Source of the DNA: Cardiocondyla obscurior
Lineage: Eukaryota > Arthropoda > Insecta > Hymenoptera > Formicidae
DNA length: 64,000 nucleotides
Reading direction: 5' to 3'
NCBI RefSeq assembly: GCF_019399895.1
Contig: NC_091875.1
Span: 2,108,001 to 2,172,000, forward strand
Position 1 is the first letter of the stretch. Each line of letters begins with the position of its first letter. Shown one piece after another: positions 1-15,759 of the stretch. The notes under the pieces were generated by a model. It saw only the letters and a list, made by a program, of their open reading frames with translations, was not told where the DNA came from and did not search any database. The position numbers and the translations under genes were made by a program.

Positions 1-2023
1 CCGTCGGAACGGCCGCATCGATTCACGACGGTTCGCGATAGCGATCGATCGCGCAAAAACTAAGTACACCCGAACGTTCGCAAAACTACGCCCACTCGGT
101 ATAAAATTGCACAGCGTGTAACGTTTCGCGAATTTACATATTGACATTATTTCATTTAATATCCGGCAAAATTTTATTAGCCAGTTTTGAGAATATTATG
201 TTTATTCGACAGCGATTTATTAAACGCGTCCTCCGCGCGTAAATACACACGGCACAACGATTCAGAGAATAAACGTGAAATGCAGAGTGATGAAATGTAA
301 CAGAAAATATCAAAGAAGGTTCGAATTAATTTCTCGGGAATTGCATTTGAAATATTCAAATCAATTGCATATCGCAAATACACAGTTGTAAAATACTTGA
401 AATAAATGATAAACTATGTCGCAATGCGATGCCGGGCGTAGTTAAAAAGCGAAAAGAACCCAGGACGAGAGCGGCTTTAATCTCCTTCGGATATCGCTCC
501 CCGGTGCATTTCAATTAATTAAAGTCAGTTCTATCTCGCCTTGCCTTTGTTTGCGCGAAGACGATATGACGACGATGTGCACATCGGCACACAAACGCCG
601 TTATTTTTCCTTCCCCGGTTTTTACCTCGCGAGAAAATAAACTAATAAAGAAATTAAAGCTGTCTCTTAACGAGACAATTTCATTTCAATTACATAAAAA
701 AAATAATAAAAAAATTATATATCATAACGAATTAAAGATTTTTTTTTTATACACAAAATTATGCGGGACCAATAATTACATGACGACGTTACCGTTTCGT
801 GCGGACTAAAATCGCGATAAAATCGTAATGCGATCAGAATCGATCACGACTTTCGTGTCGCGCGGCGAAAATTTCCCGCAATTTTCGACATAAATTGGGC
901 GGCTTTTATGACGAATCGCGTGGAATTCATTGCGAACGTGTTGCGGAGTTAAACAATTCCGCAGTTGTTATCGGCGCGAGCGATAATTTACGCCGCAGTA
1001 AGTGCGCCCGCGATAACTCTCATAGTAAATCATCGCTCGGGCCGTGCCAGAATTAGCGGCATCCTGCACTTTCGCGCGCGGCTTTCAGCTTCGAAACTAA
1101 GTTCCTCTATAATTAAGCGGGGAAAATGATGTCGCGCGTGACGCGCGGTAACAATGCGATTATGATAACTTTTGTCCCTTCGCGATTTTACGCGTGTCGC
1201 CTAGACTCGCTCTGCCGCCAAGGTTTCCGAACGTGACGAGCGATAAATCCTGGTGACAATAAGGCACGTGGAAAACCACCACGCTAATTACACCACGTGC
1301 GCGTTATAAATTTAATTTCGCGGAGTTCTTTATATGGTTAATTAACACGTTTAATCGCTTAAACTGCGCGACGGCGTAACAACTCCGATGGGGAGAGGGG
1401 GAGAGAGGGGCAAGTTAATAATTATGGAGAACTGCTTACATGCGAAAAAGTTTCGGTGTGCTAGTTTGGCTTCTATTTTACCGGCGATTGCAAAGCCCCG
1501 CGCTAGATTTTTACATCGCATCTCGCGTACGGAAGAACGCGTGCACTTGGCCCCTCTTTTACCCTTTTTGTAAAGGTAATTTTATATATTACGGTGACCG
1601 CTATGCTGCAGAATGTGTGCCGCAGAATGTACGGTTTTTTAGACTTGTAGCTAGAGTTCAACCTTGCGCGATACATTACATATGCGATGCAGCACGGCGC
1701 GTTTCGCTATTCTGGCTCGCGCGGTGCACATCCAATTTCCACGGCGAAATATCAAAGTCCGTTAACCGCGCACGTACGAGCATACGTATCGACCGGCAAT
1801 CTTCCCGGAAAATCGTTAGTAAAATCGTCTCGCGGTGTCCCTCCACCTTCTAAAATGTCAGTATCCCTAACATTGTCACAATTCATGCGTTTCATTCCTG
1901 TTTATAAACTCTTTTACTTTTATTATTATTTTACATTAACTATCAATCAGTTTTAAATGAAATAAAAACCTTACTTTTTTTTTTTATGAACTTCGATATA
2001 TCAATAAACAACTTTTTTACCGA

Positions 2024-2041
2024 ATATATATATATATATAT
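2024..2041. repeat. (AT)n microsatellite
   Basis: Short uninterrupted AT dinucleotide tract in the gene-free left part. It is a simple sequence repeat with no visible function. Confidence 0.85.
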
Positions 2042-5000
2042 AAAAACAGGCAGTTCATTAAACCATTATTGACCTGACTGCATAATAATCGTTTATCGTG
2101 CATTTTAACTCGCGGCGAAACGTTAAAGTATAAACGAACTCGAAGGAAAATACAAAATAACAGTTTAATAAGTCGCGACATAATTTATGTCGCTCGTAAT
2201 TTTCCTCTGTAAGCGAAGGAAGTGGCGTTGCATCTTCGAGAAACATTTAAGCGACCTTTCAGAACTTGGCGCGTGTCACGCTTTTGATTTCCTGCATGAA
2301 ACGAGATTCGATCCGGCCGATCAATCGTTTACCGATTGACGCAGGACGGGGAACGTCTTCGAGGTTGCAAAGTGTCTCACAATTGAATAAACTGAATGGA
2401 AAAGTCTAAGATATCTAATGCAAATTTGTGCGAGCAATATTCTTCCCTTTCGCGATTAATATTCCGACTTCACAGAGTATTTATTACTTGTTACCGGAGC
2501 AGTTTTGACACCCGAGTCGATTTGATGTTTTATCGATATTTAAACTCAACACCATAGATATTAAAAGGTTAACTACTCGTTCTTTTCTACTCCCATATTA
2601 AAAAAAAAAAAAAAAAAAAATGTGTTAATCAAAGTTAAAAAATTCGGAGTTAATGGTTCGATACACGATTTCGATTTCTTGTATGCTTTTCGAGCATTAC
2701 GTGAAGACAGGAGAGAAGACAAGAGAACGGATAGAGAAACGTAACGAAATTTATAATAACCGACAGCCATCGCGGCCGATTTGATACGGATAAAAAATTC
2801 AGCGTGAGATGAAGACGTATGAATAATGCCTCGAGCATGATAAGAATAATGTTATCGAGAACGTGTAAGGGGCCTCGTGCAAAAATTTACTTAGCATGCA
2901 CCGGAAAGAAATTAAATTTATCACGAGATACTCTGTAAGAACTTTATTATTGCAGCGGGAAAAGATAGCAAACGGTAATTAGTTCCACAAAGCGGAGGTT
3001 TAATAACTTTTAATTCTCGAGATCGTACTCGAACGGCATTTCCGTTTACTTTAATAGTCTTCTAGCGTTTGATAAGATCTTTGCACTTTAACGGTCTCAG
3101 GTTGAGACTCTATATGCACCGTTCGCGACATCTCGATAAAGTCTACTAAAAGCAGACATTAATTTAATTAATTAATAGCTTTTTTTGATTATTATTATTT
3201 AGACGTGTAGCAGAAGTGATTGCACATAGTATAGTAATATTACGTTAACGTCATGTATGCCGCCGACGTGATTCGCGCACATCTACATTATCTTATGAAG
3301 GCTTTTTTGATGAAATTAATTTCTCATCGTCAACGAGCGACGTCACGTTCCCGGTTCAATAAATATCTTAAACTTACAAGTACGATCCGTCACTCTCATA
3401 GCGTGCATTAGGCATCCCGAAATAATTACACAGACTACCAAAAGCCACTAAACATTATCTCGAAATAAAATTCATTAATTACATAATTACACAATTATAT
3501 TAATAATCTCGAATAATTGTACAAACTTTCAATAGAATCTGGATCTGGATATCGCTTCTCTCGATAATCAAAACGCTAATTGAACATTGATTGGTAATAC
3601 TGAATTAATTTATACATGAACAACTTTGAGCTAATTAAGCGAATTAAATGAGAGCTTTAAAACTAGGAAATATATTATATATATATAGTATATATATTTT
3701 TTTTTCCTCGTAATATTTCATGATAAAACGGCTAATTAAACATTTAAAGTGCACAGTTGCATGTGATATTTTAAATTTTAATTTTCACGAAATTATATGG
3801 TAAAATGGAACGCTGAATACATTCAAACGTTGTATAAATTTAATCGTGCAATAAATTGCTGTCAATTCCGGCCTTGTTAATCGATAAATTGCCCTCGTCG
3901 AAAGGCACTCTCGCCAAATTCGCGGTTTCTGAATGTTCGTTTCAGACCTTACGTGATTGCTAATAGTGACACGCGCGAATAATGATTGGCATCATCAAAG
4001 AAGGTAATTTGCATCCGCGCTAGCACCCATAATCCCACTATGCAATACGGAGACAATAAAGCACGTCAAATATACCGCGCACGACAGCAAGTTAAAATGA
4101 TGCTTTAATAATTGTCCATTGGAAATAAAATAACTCTATGGCATAGTACCTGCACGGTAAACAAATATTTTCATACCGCGCGCTCTTCGTAAATATGGGA
4201 CATATTTGTAAGATAGATATTTTTTTTTTTTTTTTTATAGTTTTAATTTTTTATTTCCATGAATTATTTTTAAATCATAAAATACCACAAAAATAACCTT
4301 TACATCATTTATGACGGAATTTAAAGCGATCATCTTTAAACGCGTGTGTGAAATAACACATATCACGCACCGAATTTTATGCAGCCAGATCAGAGTGACG
4401 ATCTATCATCTCAATATTATTTTATTTTATTTATTATTATTTTATTTTATTTTTTTTTTTTTTTTACAATATCGCATCTCTGATTTGACGATGACAGTTC
4501 CAAACCGATACTCATCAACTTTTATTAATTCAACGCTATTGAAAGGCCACACTTTTCGCCACGTTGATTTTTCCGTAAAAATATCGTTACGAAATATTTA
4601 TACCGTGTTTTCTGTGCGCGCGTAAAACATAGTGCGTCGCGGTTCGTGCTTATACTGCGTGCCGTTTAATTAAATTTCAATGGTTTTACTTTTATTTCCA
4701 AAGGCCCGGGTGTTGATGGAATTTAAAGGAAATAAAAGGCGAAGTGAAACGGAATGATTTGCAACGCGCGAATAAACAGGCGAGTGCCGAAAATTTTGCG
4801 GGCTGAAATTTAGGACAATCAATATACGCGCCCGTCGGAAGCGAGACATTATTCTGAGGACGTGAGAAAACATAACGGCGATAGGTCACGAGAGATTACG
4901 AGGGCGATGTGTGGCTTTCGCGAAACTAAACTAGTCCAACTTCGCCGACGGCTCGGGATTTGCCATTTTAAGCGTTTGCTTATGCCACGTACGTGGGAGC

Positions 5001-6191
5001 GCGGCGGATTCTCCCAAAGTCTCACGAAATTGCTCGCCGGCGGGCATAAGCCTCGTTTGATGTGCGGATTAGAAGCGTTTGCGTAGAGCGCCGCATAAGA
5101 ATAAGAGCCAACTCTGGGGCGCTCAAGAATAGGTAGATTGACGCGAGCGAGAGCGATATCTTCAAACTTCTATCCCGTGCAAAGATACATAAAGGCCAAA
5201 GGTATTCAGAACCAAGTTTCCTTGCTTTATTGCTTAGAAAAATTAATCTTTTTTCTCCCTGCGTAAATCCTGATATAATTAATATAATTAATTGTTGATA
5301 GTATTCTATTTTTCAAAAATGGATTATTGTACAATCTCAGTGTATTTGGCAAGCTACGATAACGCGACGAGAAGGGAAGTTGTTCCGCGTTACCGGTGCG
5401 GGCGAGCAAGAAGCCAGAGGTTTGGCACGCGCCGTGTCCGGTCATCGGCTTCGCGCAAGTATCGCGCGAACTTGCATAAATTTGCATTTCCTATTAATGA
5501 CATTTGTTTTAAAGAATATAGAGTAATATTTCTTATAACAGTACGAAACTACCACAATAAAAAAAATAAAACTATTATAATAATTAAAATAGATTATTAT
5601 AGAAAGCACTGTTTTTCTCCTTATACTAATTTAATATCAAATCGCAGTGAGTGCTGCAATGAAAAATGTCGAGTATTTCGCGCTCGGGATATAAAAGAGG
5701 AAGTACATTATGTTGTAAAGAAAGAAAAAAAAAAAAAAATAACGTGAACATTTAAATTCATTGAAAAAATTGGCCGAAGTTCTAGCGGCATCGGAGTGGA
5801 ACAACGGCAACAAAACAATCCGAGCTAACTTTTCAATCATGCTCGCTGGGCGTGCTCGCCGCGGCGTTTAATTAAAATTTTTCCGCCCGCCTTTGCAAAA
5901 TTGATATTTCACCCACAAAAAAAATCGACGCGCCACCGCGGAATCCTTCCTTCTCTTTCCCTCTCTTTCTTTTTTTTTTTTTTTTGCCACCAATTCTTCT
6001 TTTTGAGAAAGTTCAACGCGTGAACAAAAGCGTAGGTGGCTGATCTGAAATTTAAATCTCCCCTTTCTTCGTGGACACACGCGGATCAACGATTTTAAAT
6101 CTCCATTATGTACCTAAGCTCTCGAAGACTCGCAGAATCACTTTTCCTTGCAAGAGAAAGAGGACAAAAGGAAAAAAGTGAAGAAGAATGG

Positions 6192-6195
<4 letters not shown>

Positions 6196-6225
<30 letters not shown>

Positions 6226-6226
6226 C
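6196..6226. repeat. (GA)n microsatellite, interrupted
   Basis: GA dinucleotide repeat broken once by an AAA near 6205. It lies outside any gene I can support. Confidence 0.85.
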
Positions 6227-9200
6227 AGGGGGGAAAACCGATCAGGAATGTGGAAGGGAGAGCTTGCGGGGATGTTTCGCATCGTTTTGGCAGAGTAGCG
6301 ATCGTACGTGACCACAGATAACATTGTTGTACGTGAGTCACTTGAAACAGGTTTGATAAGCGAATTGCTCGAGAAATTATATTACACCGGTTTAATATTG
6401 GAATGATTGAACGGTCACGACAGCAGTTAAATATTAAATTATATCATATTTATATTTTTTACTACTTTAATTATCCATTGTTAATAGCAAAAAATGAGAA
6501 AAGTACCTATATCAAACTTCTATCAATCACATAACAATAACAAAATTTAATTTGTATACAAAAAAAAATTAAATTTACACGACAAGTATACATTATTATA
6601 AGTAAAAGCACATGCACTGACAGAAATGTAATTTACGCTGTTCAAATTTTTTTTTAAGCACACATTTGCATTAACCAGATTCATCTACGTGTCAATTAAA
6701 AGCTACTAATTACGAGGATAACTGTTCAAATACAAATGTATAGCCGAGAAAGTCGTGCTGCTGCTCTTTTGAAAGCGTATTGTGTCTCTTTTGGGTCACT
6801 GATTTTACACACATATCGCATCTCGAGAGGCTATGACATAGTCTTCGTAAGCCGCTTACTCGGGCAAAAATCTCTACTTTACTTTAGCCTTTACTCTTCG
6901 TCTTCTCCGCCTCGCCAGGCAATCACCTCCACGTCTTTTTCCCATGAGCTTTTTAAAGCCATTATACCGCCCCTTTACTCCTTTCGCGGCTTCGCGAGCG
7001 AGCGAGGCGAATTAAGTGCACGGGGAGATTTAGAGTTGAGAGCGGATTAAGGCTTTTCGCGGGAAGAATAAAGACAAGTAGAAGAAAACGACGACGCGGC
7101 GAATGAAGGTGATATGTCGGATTTTATTTTCTATGTTTAGCAAAGTCGTATCGATCTGATCGAAGTATGGAAAGATGACTAATTTAATATTTTCGATTAA
7201 AAAATTATAAAATAAAATAAAATTAAAAGACTTAGAAATATATGAAACAAAACGTATTAATAATTGCATTCGATCCAATTCATAATTTACTAAAATTTTT
7301 ACTTTATTTTAATTTTTATGTAAGTATTTGCAGACGAAATATGTAAAAAAAAAAAAAAAAAGAACGACACTCTCTCTCTTTTTGCAATTATAAACGGTTA
7401 AAATGGTTCGTAAATAATTAATCCCCGCGGATTAACCGCTGCGGGACTTTATTTCAAGATGCAAACGAGAAAGTGGATAAACATGTTCCCAGCTCGGCCA
7501 GCTGCGCGAACGTTGATATGAACTACTTCCTCCGCGAAACGAACTTCGGGGAGACGCATTATTCATTTATTCATGAAACGCGTAAATGGTCGATCGAATA
7601 TTACACCCGACAGTTTAGCCTTTTTCACTCACGTGGGATTTAGCCGTGTACAGTAGACTAACGTGCGCGGCCCATACGTCATTATCATAATTAATTATAG
7701 CAAATGGAAAGCCCACATTTCACGCGCTATTATTAATATACTAATATTAATTAAATCGCATGATGTAATAGCTTTAAATGAGATAAAAGTATATAAAAAT
7801 AATATTTATCATTAAGAGCGTTTCGAAAGAAGCGATGCTTTTTAAATAACAAATAAGATTTTGATATTTGAATTTTAATCGTATATACTTATCGTCGGAA
7901 CATGTTCCCACCACTTCATGCTTATTTACATCATAATAATTAAATTCAATTAAATGCGTACACCAAGTGCGTACATATTTGCAGCATATTGTGCCAAACA
8001 GTACGCACGCAATTCGGCGGTATCATCGCGAGCGCGCTCATCAAAATAATTTTCATGCTCTGTGGCATTTAATTAAACGGCCGATGGAATTGACATGAGC
8101 GCCGCGTTTAAATAAATAATTACACGGACTTCGGGCATAATGAACCAACACCCGGCGTTTCGCGGGTGTGCATTACGATTGGGATTACGGAATCCATCGC
8201 GCATTTAAACTTGGCCAATTAGAATGTAGGTGGGCCAATTTATCTTCAATCGTATTTCGAGGTACAGAAATAAATAATATACAGATTCGAAAAAGGAACG
8301 TATAAAGTTCTCATGCCTTAAATTAAATTAAAAAATTTTTATTTATTACGTATTACGTTTGCGAACTTTTTAAATAAGTCTTTGGGGGGGAGAAGGAGGG
8401 GGGGATGTAAAAACTTTTTCGAAGGGCAAGGCGAAAAACTTTATTCATCTGATAGATTACGAATGTAGGATTTCTTGATTCGCCAATTCTCCGGACGGTC
8501 CGAAATATTCCGTCGCGAACACAACCGCAGTCGGCGTTCGTGGTTGAACTTTGCCGACAAACCGAATCGGGTCGTCTAAATCACCCTGATGAGGATAACG
8601 AGAGCAGCCACCGCCGCCCACCGTCTTCCAAAGTTACGAAGCTGCCGAGGGTGGAGGGCGGACTCGGTTAAAGCGGCTTCGTCTAGCGTTTAACTCACTG
8701 GCAATCAGCTTGAATTAATTCTAACATTCGACGCGGCGACAGGAAATTGATTATTCGAAAGGCGCCTTTTATTCCGGCGTTTGTTCAACAATTGGCGCAG
8801 CGACGATTCTAAACCACAATAGCACAAGCGTCGATGCTCCGTGTACCGTGTTTATGACATATCGACAGAATAATATGCGCGCAAAACCGGATTTTACGAA
8901 ATTTAATCTAGATACGCCTGCCGCATAATTAATACCAAATTTTGGCAATAAATCGGGAAAATAATTATAACGGTGTCTATTGTACGCGACGTAATTAATT
9001 TCGTGATAATCCGCGCCAACATCTTCCGCTCCGTGAATCGGAAATCGATTTAATACGAGGCGCAAACTAGCCGGCCCAATCAATCGGTATATCGGATTTA
9101 AACGGAGATCAGGATCATAAATCCAAAAAGTTAGCTTCGGCCATATCGTTGCCGCAATTGCGACTCGCTAAAGTTCCGGAACAGCGCAATCGGAGTTCGC

Positions 9201-12200
9201 GAGTTTAAGCGCTCTCGCCGAAGCGGCTTCAAAGCGATTAACCGAACCAGGTGTCAGCGCACCGGAACGACCTGGGGCAATACTATGAGAGCAATGTAGC
9301 TTGTAGCGTTGTGACAAGACAATTAAGCTAGTCCATTAATTCATCAATACATATCCTAGATACTATTTTAAAAACGTAACTAAAAAATTAAATAAAAAAA
9401 AAAACAAACAAACAAACAAGTAACAACGATTTGCACAATTAAAAACGATCGAATGTCCTAAAACTTTCAAGAAAAGTATTAAAAAATCTTTATGAAAAAG
9501 CACTCGTATCTTTATAATGCGCCGATATAATTATCACTCCGGAAAATTACGTAAAAAAAAAAAGAAAGCCGATAGCCTTAATTTTATTACGCGACGCAAA
9601 TGCGGACAATGAGCAAGCACGAGCGCGGCAAGTTACATAATGTATCTCCGTCACTAGCTCTCTCGACGTGGCAAACTGCCGTAGATGTACATCCCTAATT
9701 ACGCGGAGATTAAACTCAAATTACGTAATCTAACAATACGCGGCAACTCAATAACCCGTTATCGGAATGAGCGCGCTAAGGAAGCACACGTCGAATTATC
9801 CGGGGATGTATTCGAGAGAAGAAATTACCCTCGAGGGGCCTCCGTGAAAGCATAGCCCCGTATCGTTATACGATATGTTAATTATTTTAACCTAGATATA
9901 TAAGGAGGAACCGTGCATGCAGAAGATACTGCCGTATCTTTTGCGTGCCAGTGTTACTCTATCATAGTTCTCCCTGCCACATAGCCACGTACAGAGAAAG
10001 TTTTGCGATATTAATAATCATTAGAATAACCACAAAGAGAAGACAAAGAAATAGTCGAGATTGCTGAATTATTAATCTTACAGTTTACTGAATAAATTTA
10101 TTTCAAACGCTAAAAGTCAATTTTATATACAACGCGCTTTATATTTCAAGATACGCCGGTCTTTTTGAATTAATAAAAAAAAAAAAAATATATTAAAAAA
10201 TGACCATTAATGTACGATCAAGAGATTTGTCGCGGTGTAATTTATCAGACGCATTGGCATTTCGAACTCGGTTTCCCTCCCCCTTTGTGAATCACCGTCG
10301 GTTGCGAATCCTCCGGTGCGAACGGGCTCGTCATCGCGCACAACGCACGTATCAGCCGCACATGCCCTCGCTATTGCGTTAGCCAAGGGACAGTCCATTA
10401 ACAAAGATGAACCTCGCCGGGGGTGCGGCGAGCAGTCGGCTGAAATCTATCGGGTGTAACGATAGACGGCTTAACGATATTGCCTCGACGATAGATTGTC
10501 ACAGCGATTTTAACGTCGTTAAGGGTAACGTGAAAACGAAGTTAAACGTCCCCCGCTTTCCGCTCCCTCCCCCTCTGGTTCTCATCTCCGTTCACAGGCT
10601 GCGTTCTCCCGTTCCGGCTCGACGCCGAGGCGATGCGACGCGATGCGGCGCAAGATGCGCTTAATTGCAGCCGCCCACCTTGCCGGAACATGAAACCCCG
10701 CTTAACATAATTTCCGTACTGTGTAACACAATACCGCTCGACTTTCCGAACATTTAATTAACCGTTGGTGTCTAATAAGTGACCTGCGATAAAGAGCAGT
10801 GGCCACGCGTAATGATGTAATTACGCGATTATGACGGAGCCAATTAACGATCGAGCTGTGCCCTAATGTAGAACTTTGAAGACTTGAGAAATGGAAGTCA
10901 ACTCCGGGTTCAACGAGAAATCAGCCTTTTTATCGTTCGCGAATTAGCGTTTGTTTCGAGACGAATGACTGGCCGACCTAATCTTTCGGTCGTTTACTTT
11001 CGGTTTAGTAATAAATATTAATATTTTAAATGGAAATAAGTATAATCTAATGCACTTGCGTGACGCAGATGTTGTTATCGAACGTTCTTGTAATCTCACT
11101 TATTCCCGTTACTTTAATTGAACGACGAAAGTATTAGCGCTCGTGTCGCAAGGTAATCGATTGAATAATAATTAATGTCGCTCGGTATCCGGCAGTTAGC
11201 GTATTGACAAAGCTGCGACTTTCGAAGAAAAAAAAAACAAACGGCCGTAAAACGAAGCTGCACATCCCGCGAGGGGTTTTGCTCGATTATCGAGACCTGT
11301 AACGAATCACGTGGAATAATGCGGCGGTGCTGGGTGACGGCATGCATTATCGGGCCCCTCATTCGGAAATTTGGCGGATAATCGTGGAAGGGAATGCCGA
11401 ATTGCGGCTCGGACTCGCGTGACGCGCCTGAATAATGGGCTTGAAATTGCACACCGAGGCTGCGATAGCGGCATTAACGGCGTAACAAAGGTATCTTTAA
11501 CGGAACTATCACACACGTGTCCGGGCTGTATTGGATTTCGACCGATCTCTTATCGCGCTCGCATTCGCGGATATATCAAAATAAAGCCGGCAAATTAGAC
11601 GATATTTAACATAATTGTAATTAATGCACACGCGTGCTCATTAACGAAATTAAATTGCGCGCAAAATTCTGTCCGACTATAAAGATCAATAGCTTTCTAT
11701 TTCGAAACGAGGGGGAGGGGAGTCTTTATCGTTAATTTAAAATAAGTGTAAATGTGTTAATTAAATTTTAAGTCATTAATGCGTGCCATTACGACTAGGT
11801 ACACGTTTAATCTTGGTCAATTTTAGATAATAAAATTATGCCCCGATACTAAAATAGATTCCGGCGCTTTTAGTCGAAATTGTCACACTTGCCCTCCCGC
11901 ATTAAAATAAAATCGACGAGTCGCCCTGAATGTCCACTTAATAGAATTTTATTTTATTAAATCTCCGTGTTATTAAATCTCTCGTCGCGCTAACGAAACT
12001 GAACGGCGTATTTCGATTTCGCGCTTTTTTTTTTCTTTTTTTTTTCACGCGTTAACAGATAAATCTACTATTATTGCTTCCGTCTAATAGAGTTTCCACG
12101 AGAAGAGAAGCTGAATGTGCGTCAAGTACTTTTAATTAAAAATTTTTACACAGCGTTTTGCGGCGAGCTTAACCTATTAACGTGCGCTCGAAATGAAGGC

Positions 12201-15200
12201 ATTAAATTTGTAACCATCATAATGTACGGGTAGCTTACTGGATGTGCATCGTAATCTCGTTTCCCACAATAGCGTATGGCAAAAAAAAGCCCATATTTAA
12301 AGGACTCGCGCGTGCACGGGGTGTGTGCATTCGCGCGAACCCGCCCAGTCACGTAACGGAATAACGGAAATTAAAATACTGCCCGCATGGAAGTCGCGGA
12401 ATATTGCATTTCAGATATTACGGTGTAATATTACGGCGTTCAGTTTTATTCGAGTATTCTCTCTGCGAATCCCGTTCGCGTCGTAATCTCCGCAACCGAA
12501 ATTATAAATGCGATTTAATTTTTATTGCCTGCCATTCGCTGTTCAATCTTCAGATACGATAGTTATTTCGTCGGAATTAAAATACATAATGTATGTATAT
12601 TTTCTGACGATTTTATGTTAATAAATAATTTTCAAAACGTTTCTCTCGAAAGTGCAGAAAAAAAAAAAAAGAAAAAGGAAAAAAAAAAAATACACGAGAT
12701 AACTCATATCGTTCATCTTCGCTCTCTCTAAATTTAAAATCTTTTATCAAAGGAGTTTTACATTCTATAAAAGATTAACTATCTAAATTTCAATTTTAAT
12801 AACCGAGTCTTTATATCGTTTGTATAATCTGGTAATTATACTGTAAAATGAAACTGAACTTTGAAAAGAAAATTATGCAAAACAGAATCGTTTTACAATG
12901 TAGGTCAATTTCGGAAGCTGTCAGGCACCGATTGCCGAACAAAATAAACGAGTGATATCAATAGGTGATATCGAATATATACGCGTCGAATGTCATTGAT
13001 CGCTGATTAAATATCAATTTAATTTTAGTCATAACCGCACGTAATCTATGCACGAACGCCCTCACACGTTCTCCCATGTCGATGTAGAATCGCAGTAACA
13101 CGAGAAGTATTCTGCTTTACGATTTAATTTATCGGTAAAGAACTAAATTTAAAGTGGTGCCCGATAACACGAACATTATTGGAACAGAACACCAATAGGA
13201 AAAAGGACTAAAAAATAGATAAACGGTAATAAAGAAATGAAAATAGTAATATGTACCGTCGTAATGAAAAGCTAACAGTTGATTCGCGATATTGAAATAA
13301 CGTTTGATATATGTAACGCGTATAAACGAACGTGACTGTCGACAATGCGCGATTTTCGCTTTTCCTTCGGAAAACACGGAGGAAAAACGGGCAAAGGCGG
13401 AATTCGTACAGATCAAACAGAGTGAGATAAAGAAAGAGAAGACGGTTTTATTATTATTGCAGGCACGAAGATTATTTGGCCGGCTTATCCCGCCAACTGT
13501 CTCGAACGCATTTCCCATCTCTCCCTAGATTTTACTACCTTTCCTCCAAGAAAAATATAATATTTCGCGCGCAAAATTATTCCTGCCTCGAATCTAATTA
13601 GTCGCTGAAACAATAATAAAGCCGGTATTTGAAGAAGGAGAGCAGACAAGAAAGTTCATTAGCGAAAAATAAATATGAAAGTCGCGGTCACGTTGCTTTC
13701 GTTCTTTTCCTTTGTTACGGAATGTTTTATGAGCGACAAAAAAAAGAAAGAAAAAAAGAAAAAGAAAAAAAAGCGAGTTTCTCAAAATTGGACTTACTAA
13801 AAGCAAGTCTACGCTTGAAACTGTACTTTGTTTAATAAGCTGGTAATTGTTAATTAGTAATATTAAAATGATAAACTAGTATTCCTAAAAATAATAAAGC
13901 TAAAATATAGAATTATAAAGACTGGCCGAAGTGTCGTTAAAAATACAATATTTTTTTAAGAAGTATTAACTCGATATGCTAAGGATATCGAAACTCCGCA
14001 AGTTCACAGCAAGGAAACCATATTATAAGTTTAAAATCCCGGCAGAAAAGCGTATGGAGACCTGTTGAACTCTTCGAAATTCGGTAAAAAAAAAAAAATT
14101 CTCAAATTTTCCTAAAAGACTTATAGAATTCACTTTTGCTAGTCACACCTTCGCTAATTTTACTACTTCGAGAAAAGCAAGAAAAATCATCACTTTACTA
14201 TTGTTAAAATTTTTTTTTTTTGTTATAAATGCGAATATATCGAAAGAATAGCGTGCGATCGGCACTATAAGTATTTTTCGACATCAGGGACTATCTCTAT
14301 TATACGAGAAGGAATTTTTGTCGATTTTTACGACACCCTGATATCTCTTGGAAGCGAAATATGGAAGGATTTACATTGAGCAGGAGAATGGGATAAACTA
14401 TCGAAGAACGGCCACGTTTTATCGATGCCATTTACGACGATGGCTTTTGTCCAGCCTGCTCTATCGTATCAAAGATCGTCTGTTTCCCTTCGATCGATCG
14501 AATCGTGCGCAAAAAGAAAAAAGAAACGTCGCGGCTGCGCTTTTCCATTTCCCGGCAATTTCCGGTATGAGACATGATCAATCAATAAAACTTTCTTTCT
14601 CCCTTTCCCGCCGGTTTACCTCCACGTGTCACGCCGCATTCCCGTTTCTTCGTTAACGATTTCATTCTCGCTCTCGGAAAGGCAGGTCGGAATGCCATTA
14701 TAACAAAGAGGAACGCGAGCCGCGGATTTCTCAGCTATATAGCGGGGGAGATAAAATTTCTAAAGTCACACGCTGACCGTAAATACGATATTGGGAGAGA
14801 AATTAGATCGCGAGCAAAGCGTAGGAAATAAAAAAAAAAAAAATGAAGGACATACCCTTCGAAGGACGAGAACTAGGTCACGGGAGGTGGTGGAAGTGGT
14901 CATGAAGTCGTTTAGTATTCCGGCGGTATCGTCTTTCAACGTAAAGGTACACCGATTAGCTCTGTGACGAACGAATCGGCGATCCATAAGAACCACGAGC
15001 GAAATCGCCGACGTGCCGAAAATAGAAGGATATAAAGACGACGTGACCGGCGTATCGCCAGGATTTTCTAGCCAATTTCTCAAATAAATTGATGCACATT
15101 TCTCGGGAACGTAACACGCACCGGGATAATAGTTGCCGAGATAGAACGCGTGCAATTAACAAACCAATCGTTAAATTGTAATTTCCTTTTCTCATTTTCG

Positions 15201-15759
15201 TATAATAATACATCGTTAACTATTTCGCGTTTAGTGAAATATACGGAAGAGAAAACGGGATATCATTATTTTTATCCCGTTACAAACTAATCCGATTAAA
15301 TTCTTCGTCGAGTTACAAATGGAACGATATAAAATAACAAATAACAAACGATTAATCTGAAACGCAACGGGAATATAAAAAAAAAAAATGGAGAACGTGA
15401 AGTTTAATTAATCGCGACGTTTCATTAAGTTCTTTCTTTCTTCCTTGCTGATAATAATGATTAAATAAAAGAAATCGTCCTTTGCGCGGTAATTGTATAT
15501 CGCGAGGTATAGAAAGATACACATTTTCTCATTTCAAGGATATTATAAATAATTATTATACTCCCACCGTATTCTTTCGCGTTGTCGCACTTTCATGTTA
15601 CTCTGTTTCAAAACAATTGTACTGCTTTTGCGTTTTATGCAATTTATCTTACGGTTATTGACGTTTCCTATCAGCAGCGCGTTCTTTCGTGTCCGAGAAA
15701 AAATGAATTTTTATAACGCCGGAACATTAAGCGGATACTTAGTCGGAAGTTAAGCTTAC

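Larger units (their letters stand above)
1..15759. other. Gene-free AT-rich stretch, probably intron or intergenic
   Basis: I see no coding exon that I can defend in this stretch. The open frames are short, lack plausible splice partners and have low-complexity or unnatural composition. It holds many homopolymer runs (for example poly(A) near 2599-2620 and poly(T) near 4211-4228), an AT microsatellite at 2024-2041 and a GA tract at 6196-6226. GC-richer islands occur near 10200-10680 and 14340-14700 but carry no recognisable product. If the minus-strand gene whose first coding exon ends at 15760 continues leftwards, some or all of this stretch is its intron. That is inference. Confidence 0.5.

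Noticed and set aside
14280..14344. Inverted repeat with arms of about 10 bases around 14280-14289 and 14335-14344
   Set aside because: Only 9 of 10 positions pair over a 45-base spacer, which is expected by chance in a window this long.
14766..15155. 129-codon minus-strand frame near the membrane-protein exon
   Set aside because: Its C-terminal part reads through a poly(T)-derived Phe run, and it does not join in frame to the exon ending at 15760 with good splice sites.
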